From positions 1 through 53,720 of the forward strand of contig SUUR01000011.1 of NCBI GenBank assembly GCA_015062435.1: 53,720 bases of DNA, read 5' to 3'. The DNA comes from Alphaproteobacteria bacterium (GTDB lineage: Bacteria; Pseudomonadota; Alphaproteobacteria; RF32; CAG-239). Made by a program: the position numbers and the translations under genes. The notes below the pieces were generated by a model that worked only from the letters and a program-made list of their open reading frames with translations, searched no databases and was not told the DNA's origin. Every line of letters starts with the position of its first letter. The first letter of the stretch is position 1. Below are positions 1 through 6,798 of this stretch, piece by piece.

Positions 1-224
1 ATAAAGCCATAAAAAAGACAATTAAGACAATAAAAGGCATGTCTGATTACTGTTTAATGTTAAAAACAATTGAAGAAAATGATATATATACCTTTCTGCA
101 ATCATTAAATAATACTAATTTTTACTGTTTGAAAGAAATGCAAATTAATCAATACGGTCATTTTGATAGTGATAAGATTATACATTCTGCCGATTTATTT
201 TATCTTCCTTATAAAAATAAATAA
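1..224 (+). CDS. C-terminal end of an unrecognised protein (partial, cut by window edge)
   Basis: The reading frame is open from the first bases of the window to a TAA at 222-224, so this is best read as the last ~74 residues of a longer gene starting outside the window. An ATG at 39 could start a 61-residue protein, but the only purine-rich stretch sits directly against it, a poor ribosome binding site. The visible part is hydrophilic, begins with a Lys-rich stretch and ends in a Tyr/Lys-rich tail; no motif is recognised. It lies at the left of the AT-rich defence island. Function unknown. Confidence 0.45.
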   Translation, partial: KAIKKTIKTIKGMSDYCLMLKTIEENDIYTFLQSLNNTNFYCLKEMQINQYGHFDSDKIIHSADLFYLPYKNK

Positions 225-332
225 AAAATCTGTTTTACATTTCAAAAGAATCAATACAAAACATATATATTAAGCTGATTCTATATAAAATTAAGCTGGT
301 TATAATACATTGTGAATAGGAAAATATAGTTT

Positions 333-390
333 TATGCATGTTGGATTTTGGAATATACATGGTGAATTGGAAATATATCTAACATGCATA
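333..390. repeat. Inverted repeat, 10-bp perfect arms
   Basis: TATGCATGTT at 333-342 pairs perfectly with AACATGCATA at 381-390. Three further pairs follow after one wobble, and the intervening segment is 38 nt. No T-run follows on either strand, so it is not an obvious terminator. It may be a binding or recombination site. Confidence 0.5.
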
Positions 391-432
391 TTACTATACT
401 AATAAATGACAACAAACATATAAAATAAGCTC

Positions 433-461
433 AACCTATGTAAAAATTTGCAGAGGTTTAA
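433..461 (+). repeat. Island site A: imperfect palindrome related to 6399 and 11938
   Basis: AACCTATGTAAA, then two A, TTTGCA, GA and GGTTTAA. The outer AACCT/AGGTT arms are inverted. Site B (6399-6427) is identical at 25 of 29 positions with the same arm spacing, and a third relative lies at the right end of the island in the opposite orientation. Candidate attachment site of a site-specific recombinase or shared operator. Confidence 0.5.
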
Positions 462-657
462 CTTTTAACATAGCTAGTTTAAAAGTTGCAGATACAAATA
501 ATAGATAAAAAATCTAGTAAATACACACCATATATTTCAATAAATAGCCCATAAACAAGCGGATTTAGTTTTTGTAGTAAAATATAAGCTAAATAATAAT
601 TCAATCAAAACGGGCTAAATTTTGAACTTTATCCTTGGAATAGTTTATAAAATTGTA

Positions 658-975
658 TCAATATTCTTCAGCAAGTAGGATTATAATTACTTTTATTGTT
701 TTAGAAACGTCTGCAGGATCTTCTGATAAATATTGCAAATTATTATCATAATAATCTATCTTCCAGAATATTTTTTGACCTTTATAATCAAAGCTTCCAA
801 AATCATGTTCACCATAAGGATCATTAGCGGTGGTAAAATTATCAAAACTTCTTACTTTTTCTAGTATTTCAGCTATTTCATCTTGTGTTTTAGCTCTTAT
901 ACCAGATGTTAACATAACTCTACCACCAATAAATGTCTTTCTAAAATTATCATTTAGTGTCTTAATATCAGTCAT
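658..975 (-). CDS. DUF3768 family protein
   Basis: A 105-residue protein matching the compact DUF3768 family, common on alphaproteobacterial plasmids and islands. The family signature is visible: a start such as LNDNFRKTF, then GGRVMLTSGI, FDNFTTANDPYGEHDFG and FWKIDYYD in mid-protein, and a hydrophobic LLAEEY end. Length is normal for the family. The molecular function is unknown; family members are usually accessory genes. Its ATG overlaps the TAA of the upstream 89-residue gene by one base (TAATG), so the two are translationally coupled. It is the last gene of a three-gene minus-strand unit. Confidence 0.8.
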   Translation of the reverse strand: MTDIKTLNDNFRKTFIGGRVMLTSGIRAKTQDEIAEILEKVRSFDNFTTANDPYGEHDFGSFDYKGQKIFWKIDYYDNNLQYLSEDPADVSKTIKVIIILLAEEY

Positions 976-1244
976 TAGTTAGCACTTTCTTGTAAATTTA
1001 CCATAGAAACAAACATTTTGAAGTTTCTTAATGCCTGTCTGACTGATGTATGACTTCTGCGACCATATGATGATTTGGCACCAGCTATTTCATATTCAGG
1101 AAGTATAGTTGCAATATTTTTAGCAAGAAAATCTAAGGTTATTGCTTCTTTTCTGCATAATCTTTCTATTCTGCCTTGATAATCTAAAGCGGTGGAAGGT
1201 TTATAGTTTCTATTTAATAACCAATTTTTGAATTCATTTAACAT
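975..1244 (-). CDS. Small protein with a phage-integrase-like N-terminal (SAM-like) fold
   Basis: This 89-residue basic protein begins with FKNWLLNRNYKPSTALDY, which resembles the core-binding four-helix domain at the N-terminus of tyrosine recombinases. No catalytic domain follows (no R...HxxR...Y), so it cannot be a recombinase. It could be a DNA-binding protein built from that domain or a fragment. It is coupled to the DUF3768 gene downstream and follows a 42-residue gene; the three share a candidate promoter near 1430. Assignment rests on pattern only. Confidence 0.55.
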   Translation of the reverse strand: MLNEFKNWLLNRNYKPSTALDYQGRIERLCRKEAITLDFLAKNIATILPEYEIAGAKSSYGRRSHTSVRQALRNFKMFVSMVNLQESAN

Positions 1245-1259
1245 AGCAAATCTCCTTTA

Positions 1260-1388
1260 TTATAAGTGAATAATCTCTGTTATTACAGCGCAACCTCGTT
1301 TTTGTTCAGCTTCACAAGCTCTGATTGCGTCAGTTAAACTCCAATAGATAGTTGGCATTAAAACCGAATTGACTTTTATCTGATACAT
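1260..1388 (-). CDS. 42-residue unrecognised small protein
   Basis: ATG at 1388 opens a 42-codon frame ending at TAA 1260-1262, just 15 bases before the next gene on the same strand. A GAGGG-type ribosome binding site lies upstream, and a TATAAT box (minus strand, 1426-1431) sits 38 bases before the start. The product is mixed alpha/beta-like with two cysteines. No family is recognised; position and spacing suggest it is the first gene of the unit leading to DUF3768. Confidence 0.5.
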   Translation of the reverse strand: MYQIKVNSVLMPTIYWSLTDAIRACEAEQKRGCAVITEIIHL

Positions 1389-1587
1389 AGCTTAACCCTC
1401 TGATTTAATGTTATTTACTATATATATTATATCGTGAAAAAAGGTATTCGGGAGCCCCCTAAATTCAAAAAAATGCACTTTTTTCAAAATGTTAGATTAA
1501 ATGCTTGTATTTAAAGGAAACTTTTTTACTAATTTTTTGCTAAAATCGTTAGTTTTTCTAAGTTTTGAATGTCTTTTGATAAAAAAA

Positions 1588-1615
1588 TACCCTTAACATA
1601 GTGACATTAAGGGTA
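1588..1615 (-). terminator. 9-bp inverted repeat with T-run on the minus strand
   Basis: Arms 1588-1596 and 1607-1615 are perfectly complementary with a 10-nt loop. On the minus strand they are followed by seven T (from A at 1581-1587), the form of an intrinsic terminator. No minus-strand gene lies immediately upstream, because the neighbouring gene at 1720 runs the other way. It would stop antisense transcripts or may instead be a protein-binding palindrome. Confidence 0.4.
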
Positions 1616-1684
1616 TGAAGTTAAAATATGGCAACAAAATGGGTATTAACATTTTAAATTCTAGACTTTCACAATTTATCCCAA

Positions 1685-1690
1685 TATAAT
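1685..1690 (+). promoter_or_regulatory. -10 box of the restriction endonuclease gene
   Basis: A perfect TATAAT lies 30 bases before the ATG at 1720, with a TAGAGG ribosome binding site between. The -35 region is weak (AGACTT at a 17-bp spacing). It gives the endonuclease gene a promoter separate from that of the methyltransferase operon. Confidence 0.5.
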
Positions 1691-1719
1691 CTATGAAAGA
1701 TTAGATTTAGAGGTATTAA

Positions 1720-3101
1720 ATGGAAAATTTATGGATTTTAACTGAAGAACGTCCCAAAACAACAGTAATAAAACAAATCATTGATTTATTTGTACGAGAT
1801 TTTGAGGGAGAAATAACTTCAAATGGAGACATAAAAATTATTCCAAATATAAATGCTGGTATCTTTAATTTTTCTTATACCGTTGCAGGAATATCTTTAA
1901 GAAATATTGAAAACATAACTATTTTAACTGTTAGTGGAAATTCTAGTTTTTTCGATTTTTTAGTCTTTAAACAAGAAGAAAAACCTGAATCAGGAACAAT
2001 TAAAAACTTAATTATGGCTATAGAAGAAACAAAAACTAGTGATGATGAATCTAGGAATACTGGGGTTTATCAAAGAGCTTCAAAATTTGTATTTATAGAT
2101 GCCTATACTAAATCTCCTAAATTATATATGTTATATAATGATGAATTAGAATGTAGAGAAGATAAAGAACCTAGTGATACAAGCAAATTTGGAACTAATA
2201 TGCTTTTAACATTAGATGTTGATATTGTTGGTAAGGACATTCACCAATGGTTTAATTCTTTTACAAATTTAGATGACTTAATACAATTTAAGTCACATAT
2301 GAGAAAACCTCCTGCAAATAATATACCAATAGAAATAACAAAATTTTCAGATAAAATAGAAATATCTGGACGATTATCTAAACCCGCTGATGCAGGTAAT
2401 ATTGGACATGACCCTAATATTGGAGCTTTATCAATTATCTCAAAAACTATTAGAGAATTAGGCTGGGAAGGTAGAATAATTATTACAAGACATGGTGTTT
2501 CACAAGATTATGTTAATCGCTCTACTGGAAATAAATTTCTGTATTTATGCAAAATATTAAACCTAGAATTGGAAAATATAACTATACCAGTACAATATCT
2601 TCCTGATGAATATTGGCATTATGAAATGAAATCTGAAAAAATGGCTTCAATTTTGCTTCATCTTTTAGCAGAACATTATGGTGAACAAGGGATATATCAA
2701 AATCACGCTGGTTGTGAGAGAGGCTATTTTAAAACAAAAACAGGTAAACTATTAGCTCTTCCCAAAAAAGATCTCCAAGGTGAAAATTTATATATTCCAG
2801 ATTTAGTATTATATGACCAAAGTGCAAACATTATCTTTCTTATAGAAGGAAAAAAGCTTAGCACACTACAAGATGGAATAGATGAAATAGAAAATTATGA
2901 TAGTATTGAAAATGATACATCAGAAAATATTACCCAGAATGTTCTGTGTTACGCTATGTATCCATATTTGGTGGTAATAGTGACAATTTACCTCACTCAA
3001 AGGTTTTATTCTATTTAAGAGAAGATGGTAAAATTATAGTAAATCCTGATGCACCTGATTGTATAAAAAATATATTTAGACAGGTTGGTATCTTAATATA
3101 A
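1720..3101 (+). pseudogene. Type II restriction endonuclease, broken by a 1-base frameshift near 2916
   Basis: The first frame runs from ATG 1720 to a stop at 3016-3018 (432 residues). From about 2917 the +2 frame carries a natural continuation containing RYVSIFGGNSDNLPHSK and ending at TAA 3099-3101. The span is 1382 bases (3n+2), so one base, probably a T after 2916, is missing. A PD-(D/E)xK-like core is visible: D79, then E103-T-K105 within a charged segment. The gene converges on three methyltransferase genes, ending one base before the last. Inferred role: cleavage at the site those enzymes protect. The frameshift removes about the last 60 residues, so activity is doubtful. A sequencing error is the alternative. 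Confidence 0.7.
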
Positions 3102-3102
3102 C

Positions 3103-4230
3103 TTATTTTTCTTTTCTAAAAATTAATATGTATTGGTGTATTTGATTTGCAACAAATGAAAATGGGTAACCATAAGGAAATAATTTTGCAGTTTGATCTG
3201 CCCATATTTTTAATCCTTTGTATTCTAAATTATCAATTTTATTAATACAATTAATTATATCAGCATGTAATAGATTTATATCTTTTTTATGTGGTTGCAT
3301 ATCTTTTATAAAAATAACAATATATCCTTTGTTTTTTAAGAATTTTGAAGATAACTCAACAGAATGCTTTAATTTTATATAAAATTCCTTCCGATCTAAA
3401 TTACCCAAATCTCTACTATCATTAGTAAATGGTGTTGGATTGTTCCCGTATATCATAATATCTGCACCTGTTTTTTTCTTACTCATCATATTAGAATATG
3501 GAGGATCTAATAAAATTAATCCAACTTTTTCACCCTTTAAAATATTTTCAATATCTACTTTTTTTTCCAATATTTCTATAGCATCTCCACATAAAGTGTT
3601 CCCTTGACTTAAGTTTAATTTATCAGCAGCTTTTTTATACGCATTAATATAATCTATATTTAAATCAATACCGATACTTCTTCTTCTACATAAAGATGCA
3701 CCTAAAAGCGAACCTCCAACTCCCATAAAATAATCAAGCACTATTTCATTTTCTTTTGTAAAAAACTTTATTATATCTTTCATTAATGGTGGTGGTTTAG
3801 GAGACGGATGTATTTTTCGTATATCAAAAGCAAAATTATCTGCTCCTGAAGTTTTATAATTAGTATTTAATACAGATGATGTGAAATATGTCCATGCAGC
3901 ACCACTTAAATCATTCAATTTATTATTTAATTGGTACTTTCTTCCATCTGGTATAATTAACGTATTTTCACCTAAAACTCTAATGTCTTTATAATGAGCT
4001 TTTAACCATGACGGCAAGTTATAGTTGTTCAGATCACAACCCGCTTCATTCTGACTGCGAGAAGATGAATATAACTCACTAATTTTCTGATTATTTTTTT
4101 TATTTTTAGCTATAATGTCTTTTATATATTTTAATATTTCATTACTAACACTATCAGTATCTGCAATTCCCTGTTTTTCGAGAAATTCAATTAGTTTTAT
4201 CTTATCTAAAAAAGAGTCTGTTGTTGCCAT
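3103..4230 (-). CDS. DNA methyltransferase (N6-adenine or N4-cytosine), third of the restriction-modification operon
   Basis: 375 residues. The SAM-binding motif I is VLDYFMGVGGS (from residue 164), preceded by a motif-X-like HPSPKPP (141-147). The catalytic motif IV is DPPY at 242-245. The order X, I, IV differs from the usual beta-class N4/N6 enzymes, in which DPPY comes before HPxxKP and FxGxG, so this enzyme is circularly permuted relative to that class. The N-terminal ~130 residues are probably for target recognition. Its start overlaps the upstream methyltransferase by 25 bases, with a GGAGAT ribosome binding site, and it ends one base from the convergent endonuclease gene. Likely role: modification of the cognate recognition site. 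Confidence 0.85.
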   Translation of the reverse strand: MATTDSFLDKIKLIEFLEKQGIADTDSVSNEILKYIKDIIAKNKKNNQKISELYSSSRSQNEAGCDLNNYNLPSWLKAHYKDIRVLGENTLIIPDGRKYQLNNKLNDLSGAAWTYFTSSVLNTNYKTSGADNFAFDIRKIHPSPKPPPLMKDIIKFFTKENEIVLDYFMGVGGSLLGASLCRRRSIGIDLNIDYINAYKKAADKLNLSQGNTLCGDAIEILEKKVDIENILKGEKVGLILLDPPYSNMMSKKKTGADIMIYGNNPTPFTNDSRDLGNLDRKEFYIKLKHSVELSSKFLKNKGYIVIFIKDMQPHKKDINLLHADIINCINKIDNLEYKGLKIWADQTAKLFPYGYPFSFVANQIHQYILIFRKEK

Positions 4231-5096
4231 GGCATATCTCCTTGAGGCTGATAATTTGTAATAACAACTTCAACTGTTTCTGTATTTTTATTTTTTAGAT
4301 GATAGCTACAATTTGAATATTTTTTATCTAAATAAGTTACAAAATATTTTTTACACCAATCATTTAATATGATATTTTCATTTCCCTTATGTTTTAATAC
4401 ATTAGACAATGCAAATTTCACATTTTTAGAATGTAAACTATCTAATAAACTTAATAGTTGTTTTTCTTCCTTTTCAGTCCAATTCTTAAATCCTCTATTT
4501 CCATCATTATATGATCCTGTTGATATTAAATAAGGAGGGTCGCAATAGACAAAATCAGAATCATTTAATGATGATAAATCGATATGTAAAAAATCGTTCG
4601 TAAAAAATGTAATATTCTTTTCTTTTAATGCTCTAGAGAAGTTAATTAAATTTTCTTCAATTTTTTTATTATAAGAACTTCTGGCTTTTCCAAATGGGCT
4701 GTTAAATTTTTGACTATTATTAAATCTAATTTGGTGATTAAAGGCATAACAGGTTAAAATAAAAAGATCCAAAGAATTTGGATTTTTATTATATAAATCA
4801 CGTAAATTATTATAACCAATAATATTTTCTTGATTTAGATTAAATTGTTTTATTCTATTGTTTATATTTAATATAATTTCCTGGTCAGATGTGTTTTGAA
4901 AATATTTATACATATCAATAAGATATCCTATATGATCATTGCATATAATCTTATTTGCTTTAACATTTACACCAACATTAAAACCTCCTGCAAATAAATC
5001 CACAAATGTTCCTATTTGTTTTGGAAAAATTTGTATCAATGCTGGCAATAACTGATATTTTCCACCAGTATAATTTAAAGGACTCTTTATATACAT
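4206..5096 (-). CDS. D12-class N6-adenine DNA methyltransferase
   Basis: 296 residues, typical Dam/D12 length. Motif X is NYTGGKYQLLP (8-18), motif I FVDLFAGGFNVG (31-42), and the catalytic motif IV is DPPY at 186-189 followed by the SYNDGNRGF loop common in this class. A target-recognition segment FNSPFGKARSSYN lies near residue 131. It transfers a methyl group from SAM to adenine N6 in duplex DNA. It overlaps the upstream methyltransferase by 10 bases and the downstream one by 25, so all three are translated from one message. Two D12 enzymes side by side are typical of systems with an asymmetric site, as in the fused M.FokI. Confidence 0.9.
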   Translation of the reverse strand: MYIKSPLNYTGGKYQLLPALIQIFPKQIGTFVDLFAGGFNVGVNVKANKIICNDHIGYLIDMYKYFQNTSDQEIILNINNRIKQFNLNQENIIGYNNLRDLYNKNPNSLDLFILTCYAFNHQIRFNNSQKFNSPFGKARSSYNKKIEENLINFSRALKEKNITFFTNDFLHIDLSSLNDSDFVYCDPPYLISTGSYNDGNRGFKNWTEKEEKQLLSLLDSLHSKNVKFALSNVLKHKGNENIILNDWCKKYFVTYLDKKYSNCSYHLKNKNTETVEVVITNYQPQGDMPWQQQTLF

Positions 5097-6127
5097 AGCT
5101 TCTCCATATATACTAAAATTTCCTTTAATTCCTCTTTGTTAGTTTGCTTGCGGCTTTTATATCGTCTATAAGGAATTTTATAAATACATACAGAATTTGG
5201 TTTTGCATATTTATTCATAATATTTTCAATATCATTTAGTGACATCAATCCATCTGTACTATAGCTTAAGATTATGTGCTTAAATTGTGCATTGCTTATC
5301 AAATTTTCAAAAGCTTGTATAACAGTCTTAGATGAGCAAAAATCTGATTTTTGATTTTCATACTCTCGCTGACCTGTGACGCCTTTTAATTTTGGATTAT
5401 CATATTTAGCTGCTGTTTCTAATACATGATAATTAGGTAAATACTGTCTTTCATTATATGGAGGGTCAATATAAAGAATATCTCCCTTTATTTTTTTCAG
5501 TAAACTCACACCTTCTTCATTAAAACATTTATTATTTTTATTATTAGTATAAATAGGAAGTCTACATAATTCATATTTCTTATATGTTCTTTTATCCCAT
5601 TGCTTATGATATGCTCCATATGTACCAGATATATTAGATACAAAAGGAATACCTTCTACTATACATGCTATAAGATATGAATATTCTTTTTCATCAATTA
5701 AATTATTTTTAAACCAGTCTTCTACTGTATTCCTAGCAAAATCAATACGTAATGCATTATTATCATTAATGTACATACGATTACCAACTGGTGAATAATT
5801 ATTTTGAAAAAATCTTTTATGTTTAGGTAATTTTTCTATATCATTTTCTTGTAATGAATTAAAATAATCTATTGGATCTTGTATTTTTAATTTATTTTTT
5901 AATGTATTAAACTGTGGTGTTTCATCAACTTCTATCGTTGCCTTTTGTAATGCATATGAAAAATACAATATATCATTAGAATATACTTCATAAAATTGCT
6001 TAAAATAACGACCAACTGTTCCTGTACCTGAGAATATATCACAAAAAGTATGAGCATCTTTAACATGCTTTTTAATAACGTCATGTATATTATCAAGAAG
6101 TAATGTTTTACAACCAATAAATCTCAT
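5087..6127 (-). CDS. D12-class N6-adenine DNA methyltransferase, first of the operon
   Basis: 346 residues. Motif X is FIGCKTLLL near the N-terminus, motif I FCDIFSGTGTVG (28-39), and motif IV is YIDPPYNERQY with DPPY at 221-224. A segment of about 180 residues between I and IV is the probable target-recognition region. The NERQY tail after DPPY marks a different D12 subfamily from its neighbour, so the two probably methylate different strands of one asymmetric site (inference). It follows a small RHH gene by 24 bases and overlaps the next methyltransferase by 10. Expression is probably set at the promoter at 6345-6364. Confidence 0.88.
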   Translation of the reverse strand: MRFIGCKTLLLDNIHDVIKKHVKDAHTFCDIFSGTGTVGRYFKQFYEVYSNDILYFSYALQKATIEVDETPQFNTLKNKLKIQDPIDYFNSLQENDIEKLPKHKRFFQNNYSPVGNRMYINDNNALRIDFARNTVEDWFKNNLIDEKEYSYLIACIVEGIPFVSNISGTYGAYHKQWDKRTYKKYELCRLPIYTNNKNNKCFNEEGVSLLKKIKGDILYIDPPYNERQYLPNYHVLETAAKYDNPKLKGVTGQREYENQKSDFCSSKTVIQAFENLISNAQFKHIILSYSTDGLMSLNDIENIMNKYAKPNSVCIYKIPYRRYKSRKQTNKEELKEILVYMEKLCI

Positions 6128-6151
6128 TTAATTAATCCTATCATTTATCTG

Positions 6152-6316
6152 TCAATATAATTTCTCTATACAGTTTCGTATAATATCTGATTTACTTACG
6201 CACAGCTTTTTTGAGCAAAATTCTAGCTTTTGCTGCATATCTTTATCTATACGAGCTTTTATAATAACATTTTTAGGATCTTCAACTTGGCGACCTATCT
6301 TTATACTTTTTGACAT
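6152..6316 (-). CDS. Small ribbon-helix-helix (Arc/CopG-like) regulator
   Basis: A 54-residue protein starting at ATG 6316 behind a strong AGAGGTG ribosome binding site. After a basic N-terminus it shows the RHH pattern: a beta strand NVIIKARID, a helix KDMQQKLEFCSKKL, a turn with CVSKSDIIRNCIEKLY as the second helix, and then the stop. Such proteins are dimeric DNA-binding repressors. It is the first gene of the methyltransferase operon, and a perfect 14-bp palindrome lies within its promoter, so autoregulation and control of the methyltransferases is likely. Known restriction-modification controllers are mostly helix-turn-helix C-proteins, so an RHH protein in this place is unusual. Confidence 0.8.
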   Translation of the reverse strand: MSKSIKIGRQVEDPKNVIIKARIDKDMQQKLEFCSKKLCVSKSDIIRNCIEKLY

Positions 6317-6344
6317 AAACACCTCTCTTCCTCACAAAATGATA

Positions 6345-6364
6345 TTTGTGGCCACAAAAGTCAA
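6345..6364 (-). promoter_or_regulatory. Methyltransferase operon promoter with embedded palindromic operator
   Basis: On the minus strand TTGACT (6359-6364) reads as a -35 box. It is followed directly by the perfect palindrome TTTGTGGCCACAAA (6345-6358) and then a TATCAT -10-like box. The spacer is short (14 bp), which suggests the promoter may need or tolerate distortion by a bound protein. It lies 29 bp upstream of the RHH gene start, a typical place for autorepression. Confidence 0.55.
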
Positions 6365-6398
6365 ATACAAAAAATTTTTATACGCAAAAATCATATCA

Positions 6399-6427
6399 AA
6401 CCTATGTAAATTTTTGCATGGGTTTAA
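6399..6427 (+). repeat. Island site B: imperfect palindrome related to 433 and 11938
   Basis: AACCTATGTAAA, TT, TTTGCA, TG, GGTTTAA: identical to site A at 25 of 29 positions, with 18 bases between the AACC and GGTT arms in both. It lies between the methyltransferase operon and the serine recombinase. Nothing comparable is seen in the core part of the window. Confidence 0.5.
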
Positions 6428-6510
6428 ATTTATTTGCTATTTGGAAGTTTTATTTTCTAAAAGTTGATTTTTATTTAGTAGAAAAACTGCAACTTCGAAT
6501 TCTATTAAAC

Positions 6511-6657
6511 ATGACTGATACTTATAACCAACTCAAAAATGAGTTAAAAGTTCTCTATCCCGACGTTACGGAGACAGAACTAAAAGAAATGACTGATAAT
6601 TTGATAGATTTATTTAGATTAGCTACTGAAATTATCAAAGAAGAACAAACAAGTTAA
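6511..6657 (+). CDS. 48-residue unrecognised protein upstream of the recombinase
   Basis: ATG 6511 to TAA 6657. The product is acidic and helical, with an ELKEMTDNLIDLFRLATEII segment that looks like a small dimerising or bundle-forming helix pair. The same frame is open further upstream, but that part has an unnatural composition, so the inner ATG is preferred although no clear ribosome binding site precedes it. It lies 141 bases before the serine recombinase on the same strand and could be a small accessory or regulatory protein of the element. Function unknown. Confidence 0.5.
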   Translation: MTDTYNQLKNELKVLYPDVTETELKEMTDNLIDLFRLATEIIKEEQTS

Positions 6658-6681
6658 TTAACCTCTGCCGAAGCAAAGTTA

Positions 6682-6718
6682 ACATTTTGATTTTTCATAA
6701 TAAATTGTAACAAAATGT
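6682..6718. repeat. Inverted repeat upstream of the serine recombinase
   Basis: ACATTTTG at 6682-6689 pairs with CAAAATGT at 6711-6718 over a 21-bp spacer. The 37-bp size and position just before a large serine recombinase gene fit an attachment or regulatory site, but arms of A/T-rich sequence this short could also arise by chance. Confidence 0.35.
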
Positions 6719-6798
6719 CGTTAGAAACAACAAAATAATCGCGTACATACCCAATAATACAAGCTATAATAGAAATATAAATAAAAGGAGGATACTCT

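Larger units (their letters stand above)
225..657. other. Gene-free AT-rich stretch with several inverted repeats
   Basis: No convincing gene is visible. The stretch contains a 10-bp inverted repeat (333-342 with 381-390), a conserved imperfect palindrome (433-461, listed separately) and, directly after it, a 9-bp inverted repeat with arms at 460-468 and 479-487. The concentration of dyad symmetry in about 160 bp suggests protein-binding or recombination DNA rather than decayed coding sequence. Confidence 0.5.
1389..1719. other. Divergent intergenic region with two promoters and a palindrome
   Basis: This region separates the minus-strand small-gene unit from the plus-strand endonuclease gene. 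It holds a minus-strand TATAAT at 1426-1431 and a plus-strand TATAAT at 1685-1690 without clear -35 boxes. An inverted repeat TACCCTTAA (1588-1596) / TTAAGGGTA (1607-1615) is preceded by seven A, so on the minus strand it looks like a terminator. No gene is visible between. Confidence 0.5.

Noticed and set aside
975-1244. Functional tyrosine recombinase
   Set aside because: Only an N-terminal SAM-like segment is present; no catalytic domain follows.
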